Below, one piece after another: positions 8,410 through 17,716 of a DNA stretch of 64,000 bases. Positions within the stretch are counted from its first letter, which is position 1, and every line of letters begins with the position of its first letter. The notes beneath the pieces were generated by a model that was given only the letters and a program-made list of their open reading frames with translations, was not told where the DNA came from and searched no databases. The stretch is from positions 54,356 through 118,355 of the forward strand of contig NZ_JAQNCY010000013.1 in the NCBI RefSeq assembly GCF_028368855.1, given 5' to 3'. The stretch comes from Leisingera sp. SS27. Its GTDB lineage: Bacteria > Pseudomonadota > Alphaproteobacteria > Rhodobacterales > Rhodobacteraceae. The translations under genes were made by a program, and so were the position numbers.

Positions 8410-9672
8410 ATGTCCAGCGTTGCGCCCTTCCCCGGGCCTCAGAAAGACCCCAGTGCTGCCAACCGCGCAGCGCCCCCGCCGCAAGCGGCCCAGCCGCGCG
8501 TCCGCGACCCGCGGCTCGACTTCTACCGCGGCATCGCGATGTTCATCATCCTGGTGGCGCATGTCCCGGGCAACCGCTGGGCCAGCTGGATCCCGGCCCG
8601 CTTCGGCTTCTCCGACGCAACCGAGATCTTTGTCTTCTGCTCCGGCATGGCCTCGGCCATTGCCTTCGGCGGCTCTTATGCCAAGCAAGGCTGGTTTCTG
8701 GGCACCGCCAGGGTGCTGTTTCGCTGCTGGCAGGTGTTCTGGGCCCACATCGGCCTGTTTGTCTTCATTGCTGTCTCCATGGCTGCCATCGACCTCTATG
8801 GCGGGTTTGAAAAAAGCTACGTGAACTCGCTGAATCTGGGTCATTTCTTCAAGGATCCGATGACCCAGCTGGTGGGGCTCTTCACCCTCACCTATGTGCC
8901 GAACTACTTCGACATCCTGCCGATGTACCTGGTAGTTCTGCTGCTGATGCCACTGATGATGGGGCTGGAGAAGGCGGGCCTGTGGACCGTAGCCGCCGCC
9001 AGTGTCCTGATCTGGCTTACTGCCAACCCTTACATCATCGGCCTAGGCCCGGACGGCATCTCCTTCATGGCGGAACCCTGGTCGGAGCGTGAATGGTTTT
9101 TCAATCCGCTCGGCTGGCAGCTGCTGTTCTTCACAGGCTTTGCGTTCATGAAAGGCTGGCTGCCTGCACCGCCGGTCTCCAAGGCGCTGGTGATCCTGGC
9201 CGCCGCATTCCTGATCCTCTCCGCCCCCTTCGGCTCCTGGAAAGTCTTCCTGTGGGTGGAAGCGGCGAACAAAGATCTGGCCAGCCTGATCCGCCCCACC
9301 TGGGAGATCACTGCGGAGTGGCGCGAGAAGACCGACTTCGGCCTGCTGCGCTATGCCCATTTCCTGTCGCTGGCTTATCTGGGCTGGGTGGCCGCGGGCA
9401 CCGGCGGCAAGCGGCTCATTGCCACCGGCCATTCGCTGGCTGCGCGCATCTGGGCAGTTTTGCTGAAACTGATCACCAAGGTCGGCCAGCAATCGCTTGC
9501 GGTGTTTGTTTTTTCAATGGCTCTGGCCCGTTTCATCGGCTTTGCGCTTGACCAGACCGACCGCGCGGTTATGACCACGGCATTCGCCAACCTGGTTGGC
9601 TTTTTCCTAATCATTGTCTGCGCTTACACCGCAGCTTGGTTCAAGTCGCAACCTTGGAGAGCCAAGCGATGA
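8410..9672 (+). CDS. opgC: OpgC succinyl-transferase of periplasmic glucans
   Basis: A 420-residue integral membrane protein of the OpgC family (acyltransferase-3-like, ~10 hydrophobic segments). OpgC adds succinyl groups to osmoregulated periplasmic glucans. The family start is seen in RDPRLDFYRGIAMFIILVAHVPGN, followed by GFSDATEIFVFCSGMASA and a central PNYFDILPMYLVVLLLMP. The first ~35 residues are Pro/Ala-rich and probably cytoplasmic. Its stop overlaps the opgG start by 4 bp. In Rhodobacter sphaeroides the known operon is opgGIHC; here the order is C-G-H and opgI is missing. Assignment rests on motif recognition and on the opgG/opgH neighbours, which make it strong. Confidence 0.92.
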   Translation: MSSVAPFPGPQKDPSAANRAAPPPQAAQPRVRDPRLDFYRGIAMFIILVAHVPGNRWASWIPARFGFSDATEIFVFCSGMASAIAFGGSYAKQGWFLGTARVLFRCWQVFWAHIGLFVFIAVSMAAIDLYGGFEKSYVNSLNLGHFFKDPMTQLVGLFTLTYVPNYFDILPMYLVVLLLMPLMMGLEKAGLWTVAAASVLIWLTANPYIIGLGPDGISFMAEPWSEREWFFNPLGWQLLFFTGFAFMKGWLPAPPVSKALVILAAAFLILSAPFGSWKVFLWVEAANKDLASLIRPTWEITAEWREKTDFGLLRYAHFLSLAYLGWVAAGTGGKRLIATGHSLAARIWAVLLKLITKVGQQSLAVFVFSMALARFIGFALDQTDRAVMTTAFANLVGFFLIIVCAYTAAWFKSQPWRAKR

Positions 9673-11177
9673 GCTATTTTTCCCGCCGCACATTCCTGGC
9701 TGCAGCATTGGGCAGCACCGCCCTAGCAGCATTGCCCGGCACGGCCAGTGAAGCCGTGCCGTTCACCCGCGACATCGTGGTTGCCAAGGCCCGCGCCCTG
9801 GCCGCCGCGGATTATGCCGAACGCCCCACCGTGCCGAAGGACTGGCTGGATCAGTCCTATGATGATTACAAGGCCCGCTGGTTCCGCACCAAGGATGCGC
9901 TTTGGTCCGGGACAGACCGCAGCTACAACGTCGATTTCTTCCTGCCCGGCCTCTATTTCCCGCGCGCCATCCAGATCAACACAGTGGCAAACGGATTGTC
10001 TGCCCGGGTGCCCTTCGACCTGTCGCTCTTCGACAAATCCGACAAGGCGCCGGATCTGACCACCGAAGGCGACTTGGGTTACTCCGGCCTGCGCCTGCGC
10101 ACCGAGCAGTCCGAACCCGGCAAGAAGACCGAATTCTGCGTCTTCCAGGGCGCCAGCTACTTCCGCGCCATCGGCACCGGCAACGCCTACGGTCAGTCGG
10201 CCCGCGGCCTGGCGCTCAAGACCGCCGACCCGGAAGGCGAGGAGTTCCCCGAATTCATCGAATTCTGGCTGGAGGCCCCTGCCCCCGGCCAGCGCCACAT
10301 GGTGGTGCATGCGCTGATGGACTCGCCCTCCGTCACCGGCGCCTACCGCTTTACCATCACCCCCGGCAGCAGCGCCGTGATGGATGTGGAGGCAACGCTG
10401 TTTGCCCGCGAAGACCTGACCCACGCAGGCCTCGCGCCGCTCACCTCGATGTTCCTGTTCGACGCCAAGAACCGCCACGACTTCGACGATTTCCGCCCGG
10501 CGGTGCACGACACCGACGGCCTGCTGGTGCAAAACGGCAATGGCGAGACCCTGTGGCGGCCGCTCTCCAACCCGAAACGCCTGCAAGTGTCGTCATTCGT
10601 TGACGAAAACCCGCGCGGCTTCGGCCTGATGCAGCGTGCCCGCAAGCTGTCGGACTTCAACGACCTCGAAGCCTTTTACCACAAACGCCCCTGCCTGTGG
10701 GTCGAACCCAAGCAGGACTGGGGCAAAGGTGCCGTTACCCTGGTGGAAATCCCAGCGGACAAGGAAATTTACGACAACATCGTCGCCTACTGGCGCCCGC
10801 GTGAGCCCTATGCAAAGGGAAGCGAGATCAGGCTCGACTACCGCCTCACCTGGGGCAGCGAACCGTCCCTGCCCCTGCCGCGTGTGCTGTCCACCGCCGA
10901 GGGCGCCCGCATCTTCGGCGGGCCGGGCCGGATCATCACCATCGACTTCGATTCGCACCCGCTGCTCGACGGCGATCCGGAGGATCTTGACGTTCACATC
11001 CACTCTCCCCATGTGGCCGCCAGCGACGGCGTGCTGCAGCGCAATCCGGAAACGGGCGGCATGCGCCTCGCTTTCTACTTCGATCCCGAAGACCGGGATC
11101 ACATCGAATTTCGCGCCCAGCTCAGGAAAGACGGCAACCCCGCTTCCGAGGTCTGGCTTTACAGGTGGACCGCATGA
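9669..11177 (+). CDS. opgG: OpgG/OpgD glucan biosynthesis protein, Tat signal
   Basis: A 502-residue MdoG/OpgG-family protein needed for assembly or branching of the periplasmic glucan backbone. The N-terminus MSYFSRRTFLAAALGSTALA is a twin-arginine signal (R6-R7), as in E. coli OpgD rather than the Sec signal of E. coli OpgG. Family blocks are FYNRAIQ-like FLPGLYFPRAIQINTV, GLRLRTEQSEPGKKTEFCVFQGASYFRAIG and RPCLWVEPKQDWGKGAVTLVEIP. The ATG at 9669 overlaps the opgC stop (ATGA) and sets the Tat motif at the very start, so I prefer it to an in-frame start 33 bp upstream. The 3' end overlaps opgH by 4 bp. Export route is inferred from the RR motif. Confidence 0.92.
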   Translation: MSYFSRRTFLAAALGSTALAALPGTASEAVPFTRDIVVAKARALAAADYAERPTVPKDWLDQSYDDYKARWFRTKDALWSGTDRSYNVDFFLPGLYFPRAIQINTVANGLSARVPFDLSLFDKSDKAPDLTTEGDLGYSGLRLRTEQSEPGKKTEFCVFQGASYFRAIGTGNAYGQSARGLALKTADPEGEEFPEFIEFWLEAPAPGQRHMVVHALMDSPSVTGAYRFTITPGSSAVMDVEATLFAREDLTHAGLAPLTSMFLFDAKNRHDFDDFRPAVHDTDGLLVQNGNGETLWRPLSNPKRLQVSSFVDENPRGFGLMQRARKLSDFNDLEAFYHKRPCLWVEPKQDWGKGAVTLVEIPADKEIYDNIVAYWRPREPYAKGSEIRLDYRLTWGSEPSLPLPRVLSTAEGARIFGGPGRIITIDFDSHPLLDGDPEDLDVHIHSPHVAASDGVLQRNPETGGMRLAFYFDPEDRDHIEFRAQLRKDGNPASEVWLYRWTA

Positions 11178-13051
11178 CCGCATGTGATCTGATGCCCCCG
11201 GAACAGCCCTTGGCGATGCCGGAACAGGACTTCAGCAAGGACTTCCGTGATGCTGAAGCCCCAGGCGCCGCCGCGCCGCGTCAGGTGGCACTCTGGCGCC
11301 TGCTGGCGTTTTCGCCTGCGATGGCCGCAACCGGTGTCCTGACCTGGGTCATGGGCGGCTGGTTCACCGATGGCGGCTTCTCGGTGCTGGAGACGATCCT
11401 GCTGGCGCTGATCGCCTTCAACTTCTTCTGGATCGCCTTCACCGTCTCTACCGTGCTCTTGGGCCTCTACAGCCTCTCGCGCCGCGAGCGCACCGCCAGC
11501 CGCGGCGCTGCCCGCCCGATGAAGGTGGCACTCCTGATGCCGGTCTACAACGAGGTGCCCTGGTATGTGCTGGGCAACGCCCAGACCATGCTGCAGGAAC
11601 TGCACGGCCGCGGCGGCCTGCACGAGTACGCAATGTTCATCCTGTCGGATACCCGCGACGACGCCATTGCCGCGCAGGAGCGCGCCAGCGTCGAGGCGCT
11701 GCGCACCATGCTGCCGGAAGGCACCGAGCTTTACTACCGCCGCCGCGACGACAACGAGGGCCGCAAAGTCGGCAATATCTCCGACTGGGTGCGCCGCTGG
11801 GGCGCAGGCTATGAGGCGATGCTGGTGCTGGACGCCGACAGCCTGATGACCGGCCGCGCCATCGCCCGGCTGGCGGATGCGCTGGCCCGCGACCCCGGCG
11901 CCGGCCTGATCCAGAGCTACCCGCAGCTGATTGGCGCCCAATCCGTCTTTGGCCGCATGCAGCAGTTTGCCAATGGCGTCTATGGGCTCGCGCTGGCCGA
12001 GGGCCTGGCCCGCTGGGCCGGCCACGAGGGCAACTACTGGGGCCACAACGCCATCATCCGCACCCGCGCCTTTGCCGCCTGCGCCGGCCTGCCGCTGCTG
12101 CGCTCGCGCTTCGGCGGCGGCGGGAAGCTGATCATGAGCCACGATTTCGTCGAGGCAGGCCTCTTGCGCCGGGCCGGCTGGTCAGTGCGCTTCCTGCCGC
12201 GCATCCGCGGCTCTTATGAGGAAACGCCCGCCACCCTGATCGACCACATCCTGCGCGACCGCCGCTGGTGCCAGGGCAACCTGCAACACCTGAACCTGCT
12301 GCACGCCAAGGGCTTTCGCGCGATCTCCCGCTTCCACCTGTTTGCAGGCGCGATCGGTTACCTCATGGCGCCGGTCTGGTTTGCGCTGCTGGTTCTTTGG
12401 GCCGTGATCGGCCGCAGCGAAGAGGCGTCTGTGATCAGCTACTTCAGCGAGGCTAACCCCTTCCGCCCCAGCTGGCCGGACATGTCCGAGCCCAAGCATG
12501 TGCTGGTGATCATTCTGATCTACGCAATGCTGCTGGCGCCCAAGATGCTGGCCGCAATGGCGCTGCCGCTGACCGGCAGCCGGTTTTCCGAATACGGCGG
12601 CCCGGTGCATTTCGCGCTGTCCTTTGTATCCGAGGTGGTGCTGGCCATTCTCTATGCGCCGATCCTGATGGTGCAGCAGATGATCGCGGTGTTCCGCACC
12701 GCCCTTGGCCTGCAGCGCGGCTGGGCGCCGCAGGCGCGTGATGGCGGCAGCTACTCGCTGCGCACGCTGGCCACCTGCCACGCGCTGGAAACCGTCAGCG
12801 GTGTTGCGCTCTGGGCGGGGATCCTGACCGGAACCGTGTCGCTGTGGCTGGCGCCCATCGCCTTGTCGCTGGTGCTGGCGGTGCCGCTCTCGGCGCTCTC
12901 CGGTGTCAAGACCGTGAACCGCATCCGCAACTGGATGGCCACGCGCGAGGAGTTCACTGAACCCCAGATCACCCGCGCCGCCCGTGCCGCCCGCGCCGAC
13001 CTGAAAGCCCTACTCGACGGCAGCAACGCCCGCGGAACCCCGGCAGAGTAA
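11174..13051 (+). CDS. opgH: OpgH glucan glucosyltransferase
   Basis: A 625-residue inner-membrane family 2 glycosyltransferase that polymerises UDP-glucose into the linear beta-glucan backbone and translocates it. Two hydrophobic segments precede the cytoplasmic catalytic domain. Processive GT2 motifs are visible: LMPVYNE, the DxD in LVLDADSLMTG, the third acidic motif near SHDFVEAGLLRRAGW, and the product-binding RDRRWCQGNLQH (QxxRW type, here RRWCQG). Several more membrane spans follow. ATG 11174 overlaps the opgG stop (ATGA) and is preferred over GTG 11165. The E. coli protein is longer (847 residues), mainly in its N-terminus, where UDP-glucose/FtsZ control resides; that extension is absent here. 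Confidence 0.93.
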   Translation: MTACDLMPPEQPLAMPEQDFSKDFRDAEAPGAAAPRQVALWRLLAFSPAMAATGVLTWVMGGWFTDGGFSVLETILLALIAFNFFWIAFTVSTVLLGLYSLSRRERTASRGAARPMKVALLMPVYNEVPWYVLGNAQTMLQELHGRGGLHEYAMFILSDTRDDAIAAQERASVEALRTMLPEGTELYYRRRDDNEGRKVGNISDWVRRWGAGYEAMLVLDADSLMTGRAIARLADALARDPGAGLIQSYPQLIGAQSVFGRMQQFANGVYGLALAEGLARWAGHEGNYWGHNAIIRTRAFAACAGLPLLRSRFGGGGKLIMSHDFVEAGLLRRAGWSVRFLPRIRGSYEETPATLIDHILRDRRWCQGNLQHLNLLHAKGFRAISRFHLFAGAIGYLMAPVWFALLVLWAVIGRSEEASVISYFSEANPFRPSWPDMSEPKHVLVIILIYAMLLAPKMLAAMALPLTGSRFSEYGGPVHFALSFVSEVVLAILYAPILMVQQMIAVFRTALGLQRGWAPQARDGGSYSLRTLATCHALETVSGVALWAGILTGTVSLWLAPIALSLVLAVPLSALSGVKTVNRIRNWMATREEFTEPQITRAARAARADLKALLDGSNARGTPAE

Positions 13052-13171
13052 ACGCCGAAAACACGGAACTCCCGCGCCCGCAGGATGCCCCGGCTGTTGC
13101 CGGGACCCCTTGGCGGCCTTGGGCCCGGCGCCGCGCTCACGCGCGGCGCGGCCGGCGGCGAACGCAACCGC

Positions 13172-13193
13172 AGCGCGCCCGGAAGGGCGCGCT
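13172..13193. repeat. GC-rich hairpin between convergent genes
   Basis: AGCGCGCCC-ggaa-GGGCGCGCT is a perfect 9-bp stem capped by a GGAA (GNRA-type) tetraloop. It sits in the 230-bp gap between convergent opgH and the esterase gene, and a second GC palindrome (CGCGCTCACGCGCG region, ~13133-13147) is nearby. There is no T tract, so it may be a REP-like palindrome or a factor-dependent transcript end. Nothing else was seen in the gap. Confidence 0.5.
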
Positions 13194-13281
13194 GCCCGGC
13201 CCAACGCTTTGACCTGCAAATCTCTGATTTCAGGGCCAAAGCGGCGGGAGCCCGCCTCCCCTGCCGGACATGCCATCTGCC

Positions 13282-14127
13282 TCAGCGCACCGCGGGCTGA
13301 TCCTCGAACCAGTCTGCCATCAGCGCGGCCCAGCCTTTGGGCACCGAATGTCCGCCGTCAAACAGCACCAGTTCAATATCCGCACCCGGCCCGCAGTCCC
13401 AGCGGCGGCGCATCAGGCTATTGGCGCTCCACGCCTTGTCCGGCGCATGAGAGGCGCAAGCATTGGCCTCACGCCAGACCTCCAGCGCGGCAAAGGCATC
13501 GCCCTGCTCAAACCGCCCGCCGCCCAGGATGCGCCCCTCCAGCGGCACCACCTCGTCGCGCCATCCATGCACCTGCAGCAGCCGCACCGGCCCCTCGCAG
13601 CGCTCCGGCTGCGGCCGCCAGAACGCCCCGGACACCGGCGCATAACCGGCAAAGGCAGCCGGGTCGCGGCAGGCCAGATAATGCACCATGAACGCGCCTG
13701 CGGAGAACCCGGCCAGAACAGTCTGCGAACGGGACGTGCCGAACATTTCTGCCGCATCCGCAAGCACCGCAGCAAAGAAGGCGCCCTCATCACGCCCGCC
13801 GGTAAAGGGGCCAAAGCCCCAGGACTGCGGACCGCTGCCGTCGCGCTTCAGCCCCTCTGGCGCGATCACCGCATAGCCGCGCTGCGTCAGCCCCGCCACC
13901 ATGTCCCGGTTGCGAAGAACGCTGCTGCCGCTGCCGCCATAGCCATGCAGGAACATCACCACCGGCACGGCACCGCCTTCAGCTTCCCGTTCCGGCAGCA
14001 CGATATGGTAGGCGCCCGCCTCCACATTGCAGGCGGTCTGCACATCCCCGCAGCCCGCTGAGGCCGCACTGCCCAGAACCGCGGCGATGACCGCAGCACC
14101 GGCTGCCTTTCCCAGCCCCCGCATCAT
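13282..14127 (-). CDS. Secreted alpha/beta-hydrolase, PHB-depolymerase/LpqC-like esterase
   Basis: A 281-residue protein with an N-terminal signal peptide (MMRGLGKAAGAAVIAAVLGSAASA). It resembles the poly(3-hydroxybutyrate) depolymerase/feruloyl esterase-like LpqC family. The oxyanion region is FLHGYGGSG (~59-67), the nucleophile is S142 in GFSAGAF, and a late His lies in FDGGHSVP. Substrate is unknown; an extracellular ester is likely. The start at 14127 overlaps the stop of the rhodanese gene by 4 bp (ATGA). Longer in-frame starts reaching 14394 would run through the rhodanese gene and carry no homology, so they are rejected. Confidence 0.85.
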   Translation of the reverse strand: MMRGLGKAAGAAVIAAVLGSAASAGCGDVQTACNVEAGAYHIVLPEREAEGGAVPVVMFLHGYGGSGSSVLRNRDMVAGLTQRGYAVIAPEGLKRDGSGPQSWGFGPFTGGRDEGAFFAAVLADAAEMFGTSRSQTVLAGFSAGAFMVHYLACRDPAAFAGYAPVSGAFWRPQPERCEGPVRLLQVHGWRDEVVPLEGRILGGGRFEQGDAFAALEVWREANACASHAPDKAWSANSLMRRRWDCGPGADIELVLFDGGHSVPKGWAALMADWFEDQPAVR

Positions 14128-14597
14128 CCGTTCCACCGCGCCACCGGCAGGTTGCCCGCGATCCATCCCGGCCCCGCTGCAGAGCCCAGCATCCCCTCGG
14201 GCACGTCGATCACATGGGTAAAGCCTGCCTCCGTCAGGGCCAGCGTCATCCGCGCCGAGCGCACACCACGGGCACAGATCAGCGCCACAGGAACGGACCG
14301 GTCGGGCCCCGCAACCTGCTGCAGGGCGGCAATGAAATCCTCCCGCCGCATGTCGATCTGATGGCTGCCCACCGGCACCCCGGACGCCCGCCATTCCTGC
14401 GGCGTGCGGACATCCACCAGAAGGATCTCCCCCGCCTGCGCCTGGCCATAGGCCTCAGCCGCGCTCAGCCGCGGATGGCTGTGATCCGGCGGCTGGCGGC
14501 GCTGCCACCAGAAGCCAAAACCAGCCGCCGCCGCAGTGCCTCCCAGCAGCATCAGCCGCCGGGTGAGCTTCGGGTTCCCTGGTTCCACGTCTGCCAT
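14124..14597 (-). CDS. Membrane-anchored single-domain rhodanese
   Basis: A 157-residue protein. Residues ~12-32 (TRRLMLLGGTAAAAGFGFWW) form an N-terminal membrane anchor or signal, with an RR pair before it. Residues ~43-157 are a rhodanese homology domain with DVRTPQEW (CDC25-like first block) and the active-site loop CARGVRS, whose persulfide-forming Cys is C108. Such proteins carry sulfane sulfur from or to acceptors outside the cytoplasm. It is translationally coupled to the downstream esterase gene, though the functional link is unclear. The sulfur theme recalls the persulfide-sensor-like repressor at 820, but they are 13 kb apart. Confidence 0.85.
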   Translation of the reverse strand: MADVEPGNPKLTRRLMLLGGTAAAAGFGFWWQRRQPPDHSHPRLSAAEAYGQAQAGEILLVDVRTPQEWRASGVPVGSHQIDMRREDFIAALQQVAGPDRSVPVALICARGVRSARMTLALTEAGFTHVIDVPEGMLGSAAGPGWIAGNLPVARWNG

Positions 14598-14839
14598 CCT
14601 GCCTCCGCTGCCGCTTGTTCCTCACCGGTCTAGCAGCCCGATGGCCATTGATCACCAGAAACAGGCAGAATCCGCCGGTCAAGTTCTTGTTATTGCGCGC
14701 CTGCTGCCCAATTATGCCCGTAACGAGCGTATTCACTCTGCCTTTGGCTGCGGCATTCCCGCCGCAATCGGGGCGGCAGGGGTGGTTCTGAGCAACAAAA
14801 TTGCTTAGCACTGGTCCAAAAACGACGCGCCAACCCGAC

Positions 14840-14844
14840 AGGAG
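14840..14844 (+). promoter_or_regulatory. Ribosome-binding site deciding the mrpA start
   Basis: AGGAG lies 8 nt before GTG 14853 and only 2 nt before TTG 14847, which selects the GTG as the mrpA start. Confidence 0.75.
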
Positions 14845-14852
14845 ACTTGCAC

Positions 14853-17714
14853 GTGTCCCTTTTCCTGATTGCGGCCCTGCCCTTTATCGGAGCCGTCTTC
14901 CCCGCGCTATTGATCCGCGCCGGACGCAATGCGGCCGCCTCCGCTGCCGGGCTGACCACCCTGCTCGCCTTCATAGGGCTGATGCTGCACATCCCCGCCG
15001 TGTTCCGCGGTGAGACGGTTTTTGCCGCTGTGGACTGGCTGCCCGCGCTTGGCCTTAACGCGCATTTCTTCCTTGATGGCCTTGGTTTCCTGTTTGCCGC
15101 AATGATCCTGGGCATCGGCCTCCTGATCATCCTTTATGCCCGCTACTACCTGTCGCGCGAAGATCCGATGGGCCAGTTCTATAGCTACCTTCTGCTGTTC
15201 CAGGGCGCGATGGTGGGCATCGTTCTGTCCGACAACATCCTGCTGCTGCTGGTGTTCTGGGAACTGACCTCGCTCAGCTCCTTTCTGCTGATCGGTTACT
15301 GGAAGCACCTGCCCGAAGGCCGCCAGGGCGCGCGCATGGCGCTGACCGTCACCGGCTCCGGCGGGCTGGCGATGATTGCCGGCATGCTGATGCTGGGCCA
15401 CATCGCGGGCTCCTACGACCTCAGCGTGATCCTGCAGAACAAGGACACGATCCAATCCTCGGACCTTTACCTGCCGGCGCTGATCCTGATCCTCTTGGGT
15501 GCCTTCACCAAATCGGCGCAGTTCCCCTTCCACTTCTGGCTGCCGCACGCAATGGCCGCCCCGACCCCGGTTTCGGCCTATCTTCACTCCGCCACCATGG
15601 TAAAGGCCGGGCTGTTCCTGATGGCCCGCCTGTGGCCGGTGCTGGCCGGCACGCCGGAGTGGTTCTATATCGTTGCCACCACCGGCCTTGTGACCATGCT
15701 GCTGGGCGCGGTGATTGCGCTCTTCAAGGATGACCTCAAGGCTCTGCTGGCGTTCTCCACCGTCAGCCACCTGGGCCTGATCACCATGCTCCTGGGCTTT
15801 GGCACCAAGATCGCCGCGGTGGCTGCAGTGTTCCACATCATCAACCACGCTACTTTCAAGGCCGCGCTGTTCATGACCGCGGGCATCGTCGACCATGAGG
15901 CGGGCACCCGTGACATCAAACGCCTTGGCGGCTTGCGCCACCTGATGCCCGTCACCTTCACCATCGGCGCGGTGGCCGCACTGTCAATGGCCGGCATCCC
16001 GCCTCTCAACGGCTTCCTTTCCAAAGAAATGATGCTGGAGGAAACCTCCCACACCATCTGGAACGGCTCGCATCTGCTTGTGCCCGCCCTGGCAACTGTG
16101 GCGGCGCTGTTCTCCGCTGCCTATTCCTTCCGCTTCATCGCCCATGTCTTCCTCGGGCAAAAGCGCGAGGATTACCCCGCCCACCCGCATGACCCGAACA
16201 CTGGCATGTGGATCGGCCCGGCCTTCCTGGTGCTTCTGGTGGTGCTGATCGGCCTCGCCTCGGCCAAGATCGCCGGCCCGATGGTCGCCACTGCCGCCGG
16301 CGCCGTCATTGGCGGCGGCGAGCTGCCCTATTACTCGCTCAAGCTCTGGCACGGGCTGACCCCGGCGCTTTGTATGTCGGTGGCGGCTGTCATCGGCGGC
16401 CTGGTCCTGCTTGCCCTGCACGCCCCCCTGCAGCGGACCTGGAACGCTCTGCCCCGGCCTGAGGCCAAGACCATTTTCGAGGCACTCATCGGCGCCTTCA
16501 CCCGGCTCAGCCAGTTCGTGACCGAAGGACTGCACAACGGTGTCCTCACCCGTTACGCGGCCATCATGATCACCTTCACCGTGGCGATCAGCTATTTCGC
16601 TTACCGCGGCGGGACATTGGGAGCTGAAACCCGACAGATGCAGGACCCGGGCGCGCTGCCGGTTGTCGGCTGGTTCGCCCTGGTGGTCGCAACCCTGTTC
16701 ATCGTCGCCAAGCACCGCAACCGCCTGCTGTCGCTGGTGCTCATCGGCGTGGTGGGCCTCGTGGTCTCTATGTCCTTCAACTACCTCTCGGCCCCTGACC
16801 TGGCGCTGACCCAGATCTCGGTTGAGGTGGTGACGATCATCCTGATGCTGCTGGCCTTGAATTTCATGCCCAAGGAAACCCCGGTTGAGACCCCGGCCCT
16901 CACCCGCCTCCGCGACGGCGCAATTGCAGTGGTGGCAGGCCTTGGCGCCGGCGGGCTGATCTATGCGCTCCTGATGCGGGACTTTGCCTTCCCGACCATC
17001 TCGGACTTCCACCTCGCCAATTCTTACAAGGGCGGCGGCGGCACCAATGTGGTGAACGTGATCCTGGTCGACTTCCGCGGCTATGACACCTTTGGCGAGA
17101 TCATCGTGCTGGGCATCGCCGCGATGGTGATCTTTGCCCTGACAGAGGCGGTGCTCGGCTCCAAAGTCCGGGCCTATCTGCTGAACCGCAAGCCCGACCT
17201 GCCGCAGGCGGGCGACGCCCATCCGCTGATGATGGTGGTGGCCACCCGGGTGATGATGCCGCTGGCGCTGATGGTCGCCGCCTACATCTTCTTCCGCGGC
17301 CACAACCTGCCAGGCGGCGGCTTTATTGCCGGCCTGGTTGCCGCCATCGCCATCATCATGCAGTACATGGCCTCCGGCTTTGCCTGGGCGACCGAGCGGC
17401 AGCGCTATCCCTACCACGCCATCATCGGCTCCGGCGTGCTGATCGCCGCCGCCACCGGCATGGGCGCCTGGTTCAACGGAAAGCCGTTCCTGACCAGCGA
17501 TTTCGGCTACCTGCACTGGCCGCCGCTGGAGGAATTCGAATGGGCCACTGCCGCCCTCTTTGACCTCGGCGTCTTTCTGGCCGTGGTCGGTGCGGTGCTG
17601 CTGGCGCTGGAAAGCCTGTCGCGCTTTGCCTGGCAGCCGGGGATCAGTTCTGAGCACGCAATGGACATCAACCCGGCCCGCGACGAAGCGGCCAAGACCG
17701 GGACGGAGGGATAA
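14853..17714 (+). CDS. mrpA: MrpA-MrpB fusion subunit of Na+(K+)/H+ antiporter
   Basis: A 953-residue polytopic membrane protein. The N-terminal ~500 residues are NuoL-like, with the conserved Glu in VFWELTSLSSFLLIGYW and the TM segment FTKSAQFPFHFWLPHAM. The C-terminus (from ~residue 790, HPLMMVVATRVMMPLALM and FRGHNLPGGGFIAGL) is an MnhB/MrpB domain, so mrpA and mrpB are one gene, as is common in alphaproteobacteria. Mrp complexes exchange cytoplasmic Na+ (or K+) for external protons across the inner membrane and give sodium and alkali tolerance. It starts a six-gene operon running to 20781. Start choice rests on the AGGAG spacing to GTG 14853. Confidence 0.95.
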   Translation: MSLFLIAALPFIGAVFPALLIRAGRNAAASAAGLTTLLAFIGLMLHIPAVFRGETVFAAVDWLPALGLNAHFFLDGLGFLFAAMILGIGLLIILYARYYLSREDPMGQFYSYLLLFQGAMVGIVLSDNILLLLVFWELTSLSSFLLIGYWKHLPEGRQGARMALTVTGSGGLAMIAGMLMLGHIAGSYDLSVILQNKDTIQSSDLYLPALILILLGAFTKSAQFPFHFWLPHAMAAPTPVSAYLHSATMVKAGLFLMARLWPVLAGTPEWFYIVATTGLVTMLLGAVIALFKDDLKALLAFSTVSHLGLITMLLGFGTKIAAVAAVFHIINHATFKAALFMTAGIVDHEAGTRDIKRLGGLRHLMPVTFTIGAVAALSMAGIPPLNGFLSKEMMLEETSHTIWNGSHLLVPALATVAALFSAAYSFRFIAHVFLGQKREDYPAHPHDPNTGMWIGPAFLVLLVVLIGLASAKIAGPMVATAAGAVIGGGELPYYSLKLWHGLTPALCMSVAAVIGGLVLLALHAPLQRTWNALPRPEAKTIFEALIGAFTRLSQFVTEGLHNGVLTRYAAIMITFTVAISYFAYRGGTLGAETRQMQDPGALPVVGWFALVVATLFIVAKHRNRLLSLVLIGVVGLVVSMSFNYLSAPDLALTQISVEVVTIILMLLALNFMPKETPVETPALTRLRDGAIAVVAGLGAGGLIYALLMRDFAFPTISDFHLANSYKGGGGTNVVNVILVDFRGYDTFGEIIVLGIAAMVIFALTEAVLGSKVRAYLLNRKPDLPQAGDAHPLMMVVATRVMMPLALMVAAYIFFRGHNLPGGGFIAGLVAAIAIIMQYMASGFAWATERQRYPYHAIIGSGVLIAAATGMGAWFNGKPFLTSDFGYLHWPPLEEFEWATAALFDLGVFLAVVGAVLLALESLSRFAWQPGISSEHAMDINPARDEAAKTGTEG

Positions 17715-17716
17715 CC

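Noticed and set aside
13282..14394. Longer start for the secreted esterase
   Set aside because: The extra N-terminal ~90 codons lie inside the rhodanese gene in another frame and lack homology; the ATGA overlap at 14127 and a following signal peptide give a better start.
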